64,000 nt of DNA. It comes from Yinghuangia seranimata (GTDB taxonomy: Bacteria > Actinomycetota > Actinomycetes > Streptomycetales > Streptomycetaceae). The DNA lies in contig NZ_JASAOI010000023.1 in NCBI RefSeq assembly GCF_029953285.1, forward strand, positions 62,001 through 126,000. The letters run 5' to 3'. Below are positions 50,383-58,610 of the stretch, piece after piece (the stretch's first letter is position 1; each line of letters begins with the position of its first letter). The notes beneath the pieces are model-generated. The model was not told the DNA's origin and ran no database searches. It saw only the letters and a list, made by a program, of their open reading frames with translations. Both the position numbers and the translations under genes were made by a program.

Positions 50383-50596
50383 CGCCTGCTCCTTCGGTCG
50401 CGTGCCGGTGCGCCCGGGGGACAGGCGCACACTCGCTGACGGATATCCGGGCCCCGCCGCGGCCACACCTGAACGGACGCGGCGGCATCCATCCGGACCT
50501 GCGCCGCGGCCCCGTCGCGCACTCGGCGCCATGTCGTCGGCGCGCGGCCGGATTTCCGGTGGAGCACCGGCGCGCCGTCCGCTTGGATGGGAGGCG

Positions 50597-51439
50597 ATGA
50601 CCACGAACACCACGCCGCCCGGCGACCTGCTCGAGCGCGTCGAGGCCTATCTCGACGCCGTGCCCCGCGCCGCCCGCCCGCCCGAGGACTTCGGCTCCCT
50701 GACCCTGTTCCTGCAAGAGGGCGACGGCTGGCCCTACTACGCGCGCCCCACGCTGGGGCACGCCGCGCAGCCCACCGTCGGCGACGTGGCCGCCGTACGG
50801 CTGCGGCAGCGTGAGCTCGGTGTCCCCGAGGCGTTCGAGTGGGTGCACGAGAGCACGCCGGGCCTGCGCGACGCCGCCGAGCGGGCCGGGCTGCGCGTGC
50901 ACAGCCACCCGCTGATGGTGCTGGACGTCGACGCCTTCCACGCCGCCGAACGCCCCGCGCCGCCCGACGTGACGGTCCGGCGCGTCCCGCACGACGCGCT
51001 CGACCTGGCCATCGTGCAGAGCGTCCCCGCCGTCGCGTTCTCCGAGCCCGGAACCGCGGTCGGCCTCGGCGGCGCCGACCTGCGCGACGCCGCCGCGCCC
51101 GGCCAGCCCCTGGGGCTGCTGCGCTACGTCGGCGAGCGGCTGCGCGCCGAGCGGACCGTCACTTATGCGGCGTACGGCGCGAAGGGCCCGCTCGCGGTCG
51201 GCAGCCACCAGCCGCGAGGCGGCGCCAGCGAGCTCGTCGGCATCGGCACGCTGCCCGACGCGCGCCGCCAGGGGCTGGGCGCCGCCGTCACGTGGCACCT
51301 GACCGCCGACGCGCTGGACCGCGGCCTCGGGCTGGTGCTGCTGAGCGCCGGCGACGAGGACGTCGCGCGGATCTACGGGCGGCTCGGCTTCCGGCGCGTC
51401 GCGACGTCGATGATCGCCGAGCCGTCGACCGACGACTAA
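50597..51439 (+). CDS. GNAT-family N-acetyltransferase
   Basis: 280 aa, ATG 50597 with GGGAGG just upstream. The N-terminal half (RVEAYLDAVPRAARPPEDFG, LTLFLQEGDGWPYYARPTLG, WVHESTPGLRDAAERAGLRV) is a degenerate first GNAT-like domain. The C-terminal half has the acetyl-CoA site: ASELVGIGTLPDARRQGLGA (R-x-x-G-x-G/A) and GLVLLSAGDEDVARIYGRLG, FRRVATSMIAEP. Tandem GNAT layouts of this sort are common in actinomycetes. Substrate unknown. The gene is followed by a tandem repeat and a bidirectional hairpin. Confidence 0.85.
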   Translation: MTTNTTPPGDLLERVEAYLDAVPRAARPPEDFGSLTLFLQEGDGWPYYARPTLGHAAQPTVGDVAAVRLRQRELGVPEAFEWVHESTPGLRDAAERAGLRVHSHPLMVLDVDAFHAAERPAPPDVTVRRVPHDALDLAIVQSVPAVAFSEPGTAVGLGGADLRDAAAPGQPLGLLRYVGERLRAERTVTYAAYGAKGPLAVGSHQPRGGASELVGIGTLPDARRQGLGAAVTWHLTADALDRGLGLVLLSAGDEDVARIYGRLGFRRVATSMIAEPSTDD

Positions 51440-51445
51440 GACCCG

Positions 51446-51532
51446 AGAACACGCCGAGACACGCCGAGAACACGCCGAGAACACGCCGAGAACACGCCGA
51501 GAACACGCCGAGAACACGCCGAGAACACGCAG
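51446..51532. repeat. Tandem repeat, 11-bp unit, eight copies
   Basis: Unit GAACACGCCGA. The second copy lacks one A and the last is GAACACGCAGA. It starts 6 nt after the GNAT stop and runs directly into the terminator hairpin. Confidence 0.9.
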
Positions 51533-51567
51533 AGGCCCCGTCGGAAGTCGCCTTCCGACGGGGCCTC
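51532..51567. terminator. Bidirectional terminator hairpin between convergent genes
   Basis: Perfect 16-bp stem (GAGGCCCCGTCGGAAG and its complement) around TCGC. It lies between the GNAT and L,D-transpeptidase stop codons and can end transcripts from both sides. No U-run, as usual in actinomycetes. Confidence 0.85.
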
Positions 51568-51585
51568 GTGCCGTTCAGCGGCGCG

Positions 51586-52881
51586 TCACTGCGCCTGTGT
51601 GGTCGCGCCGGACGACAGCGCGCTCTTCGCCTGCCACTGGCTCCACGTCAGCTGCCACGCGCCGAAGCCGTTGCCCGGGTCGGTCGCCGTCCTGCTCTTC
51701 GAGCCCTTGATCACCACCGGGTCGCCGACCTGCACGCGGTCGTAGAACCACTTGGCGTCGTCCACCGTCATGCCGACGCAGCCGTGGCTGGTGTTCGTCT
51801 TGCCGATGTTGCCGGTGTTCCACGCGGCCGAGTGGAAGAACGTGCCCGAGGTGGTGAAGTGCACGACCCACGGCACGTCCGGCAGGTTGTAGCTGTCGCC
51901 CAGACCCACCGTCTGCGAGTCCAGGGTCTCCTTGGCGTTCTTCGACAGGATCACGTGCGTGCCGCCGCGTGTCGGGTACTCGTCCGAGCCCGCCGACATC
52001 GGCAGCGACTTCACCAGCTGCCCGCCCTCCATGACGTTGACCTTGTGGTTCGGCACGTCGACCTCGACGACGCGGGAGCTGCCGACCGTGAAGGACGCCT
52101 CGTAGTCGCGCGCGAAGTAGGTGCCGGCGCCGCTCTTGACGCCCTTCAGGTCCGCGTCGAGCGTGACCTTTGTGCCCGGCTTCCAGTAGTCCTTCGGCCG
52201 CCAGTCCACGCGGTCCTTGCCGGAGTAGTCCTTCATCCAGCCCCACGAGCCCTCGGTGGGCACCGACGCGGTGACCTTCAGGTTCCGCTCGACCGCGGCC
52301 TTGTCCACCACCGGGTAGTCGAACGTGATCGACACCGGCTGCGCGACGCCGAACGTCCCGCCGCCGGTCGGCTTCATCGCCAGCTTGTTGGTGCGGTCCG
52401 CCTTCTTCGTGGCGAACGTGCTCGCCGAGGTCTGGTCCTTGCCCTTGGCGGTACGGCTCGCGACCTCGACGGTGTACGAGGTGCCCGGCGCGGTGCTGCC
52501 GCTGGAGGTCCACGTGCGGCCGTCCGCCGACAGCGAGCCGGCGACCGCCCCGCCCTGCCCGTCGGAGACCTTCACGCCGGTGAGGGTGCCCTCCTGGGCG
52601 ACGACCGTGATCGGCGAGCCGGGCTCGACGCCGGTCGTCTTGTCGGCGGGGGCGACGGTCATCTTCGCGGGCGCGTCGTGGTCCTTCTGCTTCCCCTCAC
52701 CGCCGGTGAGCGCGGCGCCGCCGTTTCCCGCGGTCGTCCCCTGGTCTCTCGGTCCGTCCTCGCCGGACGATCCTCCGCCGCAGGCGGCGAGCAGCAGGGC
52801 TGACGCGGCGACCACGGGGACGACCGGGAGGAAGGTGGAACGGAGGCCCTTGCGGGGACCGGGTATGGCTGCGCGACTCAC
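51586..52881 (-). CDS. L,D-transpeptidase lipoprotein with Ig-like domains
   Basis: 431 aa from GTG 52881. Lipoprotein signal: FLPVVPVVAASALLLAAC then GGGSSGEDG. Two Ig-like domains follow (ITVVAQEGTLTGVKVSDGQG, VSITFDYPVVDKAAVERNLK). The YkuD catalytic domain comes next: VVEVDVPNHKVNVMEGGQLV, SLPMSAGSDEYPTRGGTHVI, VHFTTSGTFFHSAAWNTGNI and TNTSHGCVGMTVDDAKWFYD with the catalytic cysteine in SHGC. The C-terminal tail FGAWQLTWSQWQAKSAL is typical for actinobacterial Ldt. It makes 3-3 peptidoglycan cross-links outside the membrane. The region upstream is AT-rich, a likely promoter. Confidence 0.93.
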   Translation of the reverse strand: MSRAAIPGPRKGLRSTFLPVVPVVAASALLLAACGGGSSGEDGPRDQGTTAGNGGAALTGGEGKQKDHDAPAKMTVAPADKTTGVEPGSPITVVAQEGTLTGVKVSDGQGGAVAGSLSADGRTWTSSGSTAPGTSYTVEVASRTAKGKDQTSASTFATKKADRTNKLAMKPTGGGTFGVAQPVSITFDYPVVDKAAVERNLKVTASVPTEGSWGWMKDYSGKDRVDWRPKDYWKPGTKVTLDADLKGVKSGAGTYFARDYEASFTVGSSRVVEVDVPNHKVNVMEGGQLVKSLPMSAGSDEYPTRGGTHVILSKNAKETLDSQTVGLGDSYNLPDVPWVVHFTTSGTFFHSAAWNTGNIGKTNTSHGCVGMTVDDAKWFYDRVQVGDPVVIKGSKSRTATDPGNGFGAWQLTWSQWQAKSALSSGATTQAQ

Positions 52882-53014
52882 GGAGTTACCTCGGAGGTAG
52901 GGAACCGGGTGATTTTCCCCTTATCCGAGATGAACGACCAAATCCCCCGAATCGGTTGCGTGGAGTGGATCACACGCGGTCGTCACGCAGCGCGATGCCG
53001 CGTCGGCAGGGCGC

Positions 53015-53875
53015 TCATCCGACGCCGAAAACCCCACGTGGCGGGGCGGGTGAGCCGACCGCTGTGGCATCCGTCACAACCGCCGCGTCGCCGGTGAACG
53101 CGACCAGTTCCCCGCCCGCGACGACGACCGCCGGATACGGGTCCGCGGCCGCCCGCTCGGACAGTCGTTCGAGCGGCAGCGGGGCGTCGGAGGCGACCAG
53201 GACCGCGTTCGCGAACCGCTCGCCCGTCAGGTGGTCCTCCTCGGTGACCAGGCAGACGTGTGCGAAGACCGCCCGCGCGGTCGCGACCTGGCCGCGGAGG
53301 AACGCCAGCGCGCCGCCGTCGGACAGGTTCGCGGCGTACACCCCGCCCGGGCGCAGCACGCGCGCCGCGTCGCGGACGAACTCCACCGAGGTCAGGTGGG
53401 CCGGGATCAGCGCGCCGCCGAAGACGTCGGCGACGACCGCGTCGGCGGACCCGGCGGGGCGGGCCGCGAGGCCGGCGCGCGCGTCGGCGACCTCGACGGC
53501 GATCGGCTCGGCGGGCGGCAGCGGCAGGCGGGCGGTCACGAGGTCGACCAGCGGGCCGTCCGCCTCGACGACCCGCTGCGGCGAGCCGGGACGGGTCGCG
53601 GCGACGTAGCGGGGGAGCGTCATGGCGCCGCCGCCGAGGTGCAGGACCGCGAGCGGCGCCGCGGCCGGGGCGGCCAGGTCCAGCACGTGGGCGAGGCGGC
53701 GGGCGTACTCGAACTCGACGTACGCCGGCTCGTCGAGGTCGACGTACGACTGCGGCGAACCGTCGAGCGTCAGCAGCCAGGCGCGCGGCCGGTCGATGTC
53801 CGGCAGCAGCGCGGCGCGGCCGAAGGCGACGTCGGCGGTGACGGGTACGGGCTCGTCAGGGGTGTCGGAGGCCAT
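53015..53875 (-). CDS. Spermidine-synthase-fold methyltransferase-like protein
   Basis: 286 aa, ATG 53875. AWLLTLDGSPQSYVDLDEPA, YVEFEYARRLAHVLDLAAPA, VLHLGGGAMTLPRYVAATRP (SAM/dcSAM-binding GGG), QRVVEADGPLVDLVTARLPL, DAVVADVFGGALIPAHLTSV and LRPGGVYAANLSDGGALAFL. Matches the actinobacterial stand-alone 'spermidine synthase' group, which lacks parts of the putrescine pocket and usually has unproven activity. Divergent from the alkyl sulfatase with a 112-nt gap. Cytoplasmic. Confidence 0.8.
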   Translation of the reverse strand: MASDTPDEPVPVTADVAFGRAALLPDIDRPRAWLLTLDGSPQSYVDLDEPAYVEFEYARRLAHVLDLAAPAAAPLAVLHLGGGAMTLPRYVAATRPGSPQRVVEADGPLVDLVTARLPLPPAEPIAVEVADARAGLAARPAGSADAVVADVFGGALIPAHLTSVEFVRDAARVLRPGGVYAANLSDGGALAFLRGQVATARAVFAHVCLVTEEDHLTGERFANAVLVASDAPLPLERLSERAAADPYPAVVVAGGELVAFTGDAAVVTDATAVGSPAPPRGVFGVG

Positions 53876-53987
53876 CCGCCGATTGTCCCGCGCCGCCCCG
53901 ACCGTGGAGTTGCCGGGCCCGGATACTCCGGCAAAGCTGGCAAATAGTACCTTTCGCATGCCTTGCGCCGCACCGGGAGGCCCACCG

Positions 53988-55844
53988 ATGACCACGCCTT
54001 CGCCCACGCCGGCCGACCTGCCGCCGTTCGAGGACCGCACCGACTTCGAGGACGCCGACCGCGGCTTCGTCGCCGCGTTCGAGCCCGGCGTCGTCGAGGA
54101 CGCCGACGGCCGCGTGGTGTGGGACGCGAACGCCTACGCGTTCATCGAAGGCGACTGCCCCGAAACCGCCGACCCCAGCCTGTGGCGGCAGGCCCAACTC
54201 GTCGCCAGGCAGGGGCTGTACGAGGTCGCCGACGGCATCTTCCAGGTGCGCGGCCTCGACCTGTCCAACATGACCCTCGTCGAAGGCGACACCGGCGTCA
54301 TCGTCGTCGACCCGCTCGTCTCCGCGGAGACCGCCGCCGCGGCGCTGGAGCTCTACCGCGCGCACCGCGGCGACCGCCCCGTCACCGGCCTGATCTACAC
54401 GCACTCGCACGTCGACCACTTCGGCGGCGCCCGCGGCGTCCTGCCCGACGGCAGCCGCGGCATCCCGGTCATCGCGCCGGTCGGGTTCCTCGAACACGCC
54501 GTGGCCGAGAACGTGTACGCGGGCAACGCCATGACGCGACGCGCCGTCTACATGTACGGCGACCTCCTCCCCAAGGGCCCCGCCGGCCAGATCGGCGCCG
54601 GCCTCGGCATGACCACCTCGCACGGCACGGTCACGCTCATCCCGCCGACCATCGACGTCACCGCCACCGGACAGCAGGAGACCGTCGACGGCGTGCCGGT
54701 CGTCTTCCAGCTCACCCCGGGCACCGAGGCGCCCGCCGAGATGAACTTCCTCTTCCCGGACCGGCGCGCGCTGTGCCTGGCGGAGAACTGCTCGCACACC
54801 ATGCACAACGTGCTCACCCTGCGCGGGGCGCTGGTGCGCGACCCGCGGATGTGGGCGCGCTACCTCGACGAGGCCATCGACCTGTTCACCTTCGGCACCG
54901 ACGTGGCGTTCGGCTCGCACCACTGGCCGACGTGGGGCACCGACCGGGTCATCGCGCTCATGGCCGGGCAGCGCGACATGTACGCGTACATGCACGACCA
55001 GACCCTGCGCCTGCTGAACGCCGGCCTCACCGGCACCGAGATCGCCGAGGAGCTGAAGATGCCGCCCGCGCTGGAGCGTTCGTGGCACGCGCGCGGCTAC
55101 TACGGCTCGCTCAGCCACAACGTGAAGGCCGTCTACCAGCGCTACATGGGATGGTTCGACGGCAACCCCGCCCACCTGTGGGAGCACCCGCCGGTCGCGC
55201 AGTCCCGGCGGCTGGTCGACTGCATGGGCGGCATCGACGCCGTCGTCGCCAAGGCGCGCGCGTACATGGACGACGGCGACCTGCGGTTCGCCGCAACGCT
55301 GCTGAACCACGCCGTCTTCGCGGCCCCAGACGCCTCGGCGGCCACCGAGGCGCGCGGAGTCCTCGCCCAGGTCTACGACACGCTCGGCCACGGCGCCGAG
55401 AACGGGCCGTGGCGCAACTTCTTCCTGATGGGCGCCGCCGAACTCCGCGACGGGGTCACGCCGCCCGCCGTCGACACCACCGGGAGCGTCGGGCTCACGG
55501 GCGCGCTCACCGTCGACCAGATCCTCGACTCCGTCGCCGTCGCCGTCGACGGGCCCGCGTGCTGGGAGGACCACCTCGTCGTCGACTTCGTCGTCACGGA
55601 CGAAGGGCGCACCTGGCAGGTCTCGCTCACCAACGGCGTCCTGACCCACCGCAGCACCCGGTCGGGGCTGCCCACCCGGGAGACCGCCGACCTGACGCTG
55701 ACGCTCACCAAGGAACGGCTCCTCGGCGTACTGCACGGGCGCGGCCTCGACGGCATCGCCGCGGACGGTGACCGTGCCGTGCTGAGGCGGTTGGCGTCGT
55801 ACGTGGAGGACCCGGATCCGGCGTTCCCGATCGTGACGCCGTAG
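53988..55844 (+). CDS. SDS-type alkyl sulfatase (metallo-beta-lactamase fold)
   Basis: 618 aa, ATG 53988 with GGGAGG at 53975-53980. Metal-site motif THSHVDHFGG at residues 138-147, further ligands in AENCSHTMHNV and VAFGSHHWPTWG. A dimerisation domain follows (MPPALERSWHARGYYGSLSH, YMGWFDGNPAHLWEHPP, DDGDLRFAATLLNHAVFAAP), then a C-terminal SCP2-like lipid-binding domain (VDFVVTDEGRTWQVSLTNGV, LTLTLTKERLLGVLHGRGLD). The full three-domain layout of SdsA/YjcS enzymes, which hydrolyse primary alkyl sulfates. No signal peptide, so it is likely intracellular. A LysR gene follows tail-to-tail. Confidence 0.92.
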   Translation: MTTPSPTPADLPPFEDRTDFEDADRGFVAAFEPGVVEDADGRVVWDANAYAFIEGDCPETADPSLWRQAQLVARQGLYEVADGIFQVRGLDLSNMTLVEGDTGVIVVDPLVSAETAAAALELYRAHRGDRPVTGLIYTHSHVDHFGGARGVLPDGSRGIPVIAPVGFLEHAVAENVYAGNAMTRRAVYMYGDLLPKGPAGQIGAGLGMTTSHGTVTLIPPTIDVTATGQQETVDGVPVVFQLTPGTEAPAEMNFLFPDRRALCLAENCSHTMHNVLTLRGALVRDPRMWARYLDEAIDLFTFGTDVAFGSHHWPTWGTDRVIALMAGQRDMYAYMHDQTLRLLNAGLTGTEIAEELKMPPALERSWHARGYYGSLSHNVKAVYQRYMGWFDGNPAHLWEHPPVAQSRRLVDCMGGIDAVVAKARAYMDDGDLRFAATLLNHAVFAAPDASAATEARGVLAQVYDTLGHGAENGPWRNFFLMGAAELRDGVTPPAVDTTGSVGLTGALTVDQILDSVAVAVDGPACWEDHLVVDFVVTDEGRTWQVSLTNGVLTHRSTRSGLPTRETADLTLTLTKERLLGVLHGRGLDGIAADGDRAVLRRLASYVEDPDPAFPIVTP

Positions 55845-55894
55845 GGCGCGCCTCGCAGGGGCGCCTACCGCCGCGCGGGGCCGCCCCGGGGTGG

Positions 55895-56821
55895 CTACGG
55901 CCGGTCGGGGTTTCCTGCGTCGTCCAGTCGCGGTGCGAGTTCGAGGAACGCGCGGCCGGCAGCGCTGAGCCGGTCGCGGTGCCAGACCAGCGCCATCGGG
56001 CGGTGCGGCGCAGGCGCCCGCACCGGCACGGACACGACTTCGGACGCGGAGCCCTCGGCGACCGACCGGGGGACCAGGGCGATGCCGAGGCCGCGCGCGG
56101 CCAGGCCGGGCAACACGGCCAGGTCGTCGGTCTCCGCGACGACGTCGGGCGTGAACCCGGCGTCCGCGCACGCGTTGTCGAGCTCGGCGCGCAGGCCGGT
56201 GACCGGTGGGAGGGTGACGATGCCGTGGCCGCGCAGCTCGGCGATCGCCACGTCCGGCGCCGCGGCCAGCGGATGGCCGGGCGGCACCGCGACGACCAGC
56301 GGTTCCTGGGCGAACGGCGCGTACGCGAGCGCGGCGGGCAGCCGTTGCCCGGCCGGGCCGGCCACCTGCCGGGGGCCTGACACCCCGATGAGGGCGAGGT
56401 CGGACACGCCCGCGGCGACGTCGGCCGTCAGCGCCTCGGGGTCACCGGAGAGCAGTCGCAGGCGGACCTGAGGGTGATGGCTCCCGAAGTCGGCCACGCG
56501 TTCCAGGAGTTCGGGCGGCGGCGCCGGGACCGTCCCGATGCGCAGCTCGCCGACGAGCACCCCGCGCAGCGCCGCGACCGCGTCCCGCCCGGCCTCGGCC
56601 GCGGCGAGCGCGGCACGGGCGTGCGGCAGGAACGCCTCCCCGGCCGGGGTGAGCCGCACCCGCCGCCCCGTCCGGTCGAACAGCAGGTCGCCGACCTCCC
56701 GTTCCAGGCGCGCGATCTGCTGGCTGACCGCGGGCTGGGCCACCCGCACCCGCTCGGCGGCACGGGTGAAGCCGCCCTCTTCGGCGACCGCCACGACGTA
56801 GGCGAGTTGACGCAGTTCCAT
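55895..56821 (-). CDS. LysR-family transcriptional regulator
   Basis: 308 aa from ATG 56821. HTH: MELRQLAYVVAVAEEGGFTR, AAERVRVAQPAVSQQIARLE, REVGDLLFDRTGRRVRLTPA. The effector domain has LRIGTVPAPPPELLERVADF, VSDLALIGVSGPRQVAGPAG and ARGLGIALVPRSVAEGSASE. Complete and canonical. A perfect palindrome overlaps its start codon, so it is probably autoregulated and may also control the divergent small membrane-protein gene. The alkyl sulfatase is on the other side, but its promoter is far away, so control of it is less likely. Confidence 0.92.
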   Translation of the reverse strand: MELRQLAYVVAVAEEGGFTRAAERVRVAQPAVSQQIARLEREVGDLLFDRTGRRVRLTPAGEAFLPHARAALAAAEAGRDAVAALRGVLVGELRIGTVPAPPPELLERVADFGSHHPQVRLRLLSGDPEALTADVAAGVSDLALIGVSGPRQVAGPAGQRLPAALAYAPFAQEPLVVAVPPGHPLAAAPDVAIAELRGHGIVTLPPVTGLRAELDNACADAGFTPDVVAETDDLAVLPGLAARGLGIALVPRSVAEGSASEVVSVPVRAPAPHRPMALVWHRDRLSAAGRAFLELAPRLDDAGNPDRP

Positions 56822-56835
56822 AAGCAAAGCTTATG
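56819..56835. promoter_or_regulatory. LysR-box palindrome at the lysR start
   Basis: CATAAGCAAAGCTTATG, perfect 7-bp arms around AAA, strongly AT-rich against its surroundings. It contains the T-N11-A pattern of LysR sites and overlaps the ATG of the minus-strand regulator gene, a position suited to autorepression. Confidence 0.75.
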
Positions 56836-56979
56836 CGAGTCGATCGCTCGAATATGTTGGACATCTGGGACCGGGCTCGGGAGAGTGGGAGGACAGGCAG
56901 GGCGCCCCGCCCGCACTGGTTCAGAACCCGGCTCCGCGCCGAACCCCCGCCGTGAGCCGAACCCCCGCTGGAGGCCGCC

Positions 56980-57174
56980 GTGTCCCGCCACCGCCAAGCG
57001 TTCCTCGTGTGGGCCGCCGTGCTGCCCACGCTCACCGTGCTGCAGCTGGTCCTCGGCGGCGCGCTGGCCGACGTACCCCCGCTGCTGCGCCCGCCGATCA
57101 TGGCGACGCTCGCGGTACCGGTCGTCGTGTACCTGCTCATGCCGGCGCTGGCCAAGCGGTTCGCGAGGGACTGA
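56980..57174 (+). CDS. Small membrane protein
   Basis: 64 aa from GTG 56980 with GGAGG 5-6 nt upstream. Two transmembrane helices (FLVWAAVLPTLTVLQLVLGG and PIMATLAVPVVVYLLMPALA) joined by ALADVPPLLRP, with basic ends (SRHRQ, KRFARD). Similar in plan to DUF2798-type small membrane proteins. It is divergent from the LysR gene, which is its likely regulator. Confidence 0.75.
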   Translation: MSRHRQAFLVWAAVLPTLTVLQLVLGGALADVPPLLRPPIMATLAVPVVVYLLMPALAKRFARD

Positions 57175-57296
57175 CGGGCACTCAGGCGCGGTGCATACGC
57201 GGAGTTCCCCGGCGCCGCTGTCGACAAAGAGATGCCCATCGGCGTGTCGTCTCGAACATGCGTCCGATGTCGGCGTGGGTCGCTAGCCTCCGCAGC

Positions 57297-58424
57297 ATGA
57301 CGACCTTCTGGGACGGACCACACTCCGACACCGCGTTCGAGGACGTCGACTGGGCGTCGCTCACGCACGCCTACGGGCCCGCCGACGACGTCCCCGGGCA
57401 ACTGGCCGCGCTGCGCTCCGGCGAGCAGGCCGTGCGGGACACCGCGTACTGGCGGTTGTACGGCAACGTCTTCCACCAGGGCGACCGTTACGCCGCCACG
57501 CCGTACGCCGCACGGCACCTGATATCCGTGGCGGCCGACCCCGCCACCCCGGAGCGGCACCGCGCGCTCGGGCTGCTCGCGCGGCTCGCCATCGGGTACG
57601 ACGACGCGTACCTGCCGCGCGGGTTCGACGCGGGCCTGCTGCGTGCCGAGGCCGCGCGGATCGCCGCGCTCGACCCCGAGCAGGCGCGCCGCGAACTGGC
57701 CGAGTGGGTCGCCGAGGCGCCCAACGAGGACATCGCCCGCAACCGCGCGTACCACCTGGAGGTGTTCGACGTCGCGCACGAGCGCGACGCCGTGCGCTGG
57801 GCGCTCGAGTCCTACGACGCCGTGCGCGCCGGCACCGCCGTCTACCGCGCGCTGCTGGAGGACCCGTCGCCCGCCGTGCGAATAGGGGCCGCGTACCTGC
57901 TCGGCTGGTTCCCCGAGGACGCCGCGCGCAGCGTGTCCGCGCTCGTCGAGGTCCTGCGGTCCGAGACGCATCCGCCGGTGGCGGCCACCGCGGCGGTGGC
58001 GGCCGCGCTGCTCGGCGGCGGCCCGGCGGTGGCGCGGTGGGCCGAGGCCGCGCTCGCGGACCCGGCCGAGGTGGTGGCGTGGGCCGGCGCCGTCGTGCTC
58101 GCGCTGCGGTACGCCGGGACGGGCCCGGGCGCCGTACGCGTGTACCCGGCCTCGCTGGACGACGAGGCACTACACGAACGAGTGATCGCCGTGTTGCGCG
58201 CCCACATCGCCGACGCCCCCGACCTGCCCGACGCCCCGGGTGGCGAAGACCTCGACGACGTGGTGGGCGAGTTCGAGGACTACGTGCCACAGCCCGAGGG
58301 CGACGCCGGCTCGCGCGTCCCCTACCTGGACGGCGACCTGGCCGGGCTCGCGATGGGCGCGCTCGAACTGCTGGGCGAGGACGGCTGCGACGACGGCCGC
58401 GAGGAGGCCGGCCTCGGCGGCTGA
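57297..58424 (+). CDS. HEAT-repeat protein
   Basis: 375 aa, ATG 57297, no Shine-Dalgarno sequence but TAGCCT at 57284-57289 ends 7 nt before the start, suggesting a leaderless transcript. Repeats: LAALRSGEQAVRDTAYWRLY, RHRALGLLARLAIGYDD, AVYRALLEDPSPAVRIGAAY, LLGWFPEDAARSVSALVEVL and HPPVAATAAVAAALLGGGPA. The acidic C-terminus (DDVVGEFEDYVPQ, LGEDGCDDGREEAG) may be a flexible tail. Probably a protein-binding scaffold; no enzyme motif. Confidence 0.8.
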   Translation: MTTFWDGPHSDTAFEDVDWASLTHAYGPADDVPGQLAALRSGEQAVRDTAYWRLYGNVFHQGDRYAATPYAARHLISVAADPATPERHRALGLLARLAIGYDDAYLPRGFDAGLLRAEAARIAALDPEQARRELAEWVAEAPNEDIARNRAYHLEVFDVAHERDAVRWALESYDAVRAGTAVYRALLEDPSPAVRIGAAYLLGWFPEDAARSVSALVEVLRSETHPPVAATAAVAAALLGGGPAVARWAEAALADPAEVVAWAGAVVLALRYAGTGPGAVRVYPASLDDEALHERVIAVLRAHIADAPDLPDAPGGEDLDDVVGEFEDYVPQPEGDAGSRVPYLDGDLAGLAMGALELLGEDGCDDGREEAGLGG

Positions 58425-58610
58425 CCCGGCGTCACCACCCGTCATCCGTACGGCCCAACGCGCTGAGGCGGCGTCAGCTCCTGTTGCGGCGGCCATGATG
58501 CTGCCGAATGATGCAACGGTGGAGAAAAACCGGACTAAATAGGGCAAACTGCCCCTGTTGGTCTCCCGGCCCCCGGGTCCGGTGTGCCGCCCACCGTGAG
58601 GAGCCCCGAC

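Noticed and set aside
51446-51532. CRISPR array
   Set aside because: Units are 11 bp and directly adjacent with no spacers; a simple tandem repeat.
53856-56171. A 771-codon minus frame opposite the alkyl sulfatase
   Set aside because: Antisense shadow with no domain; the plus strand has the complete enzyme.
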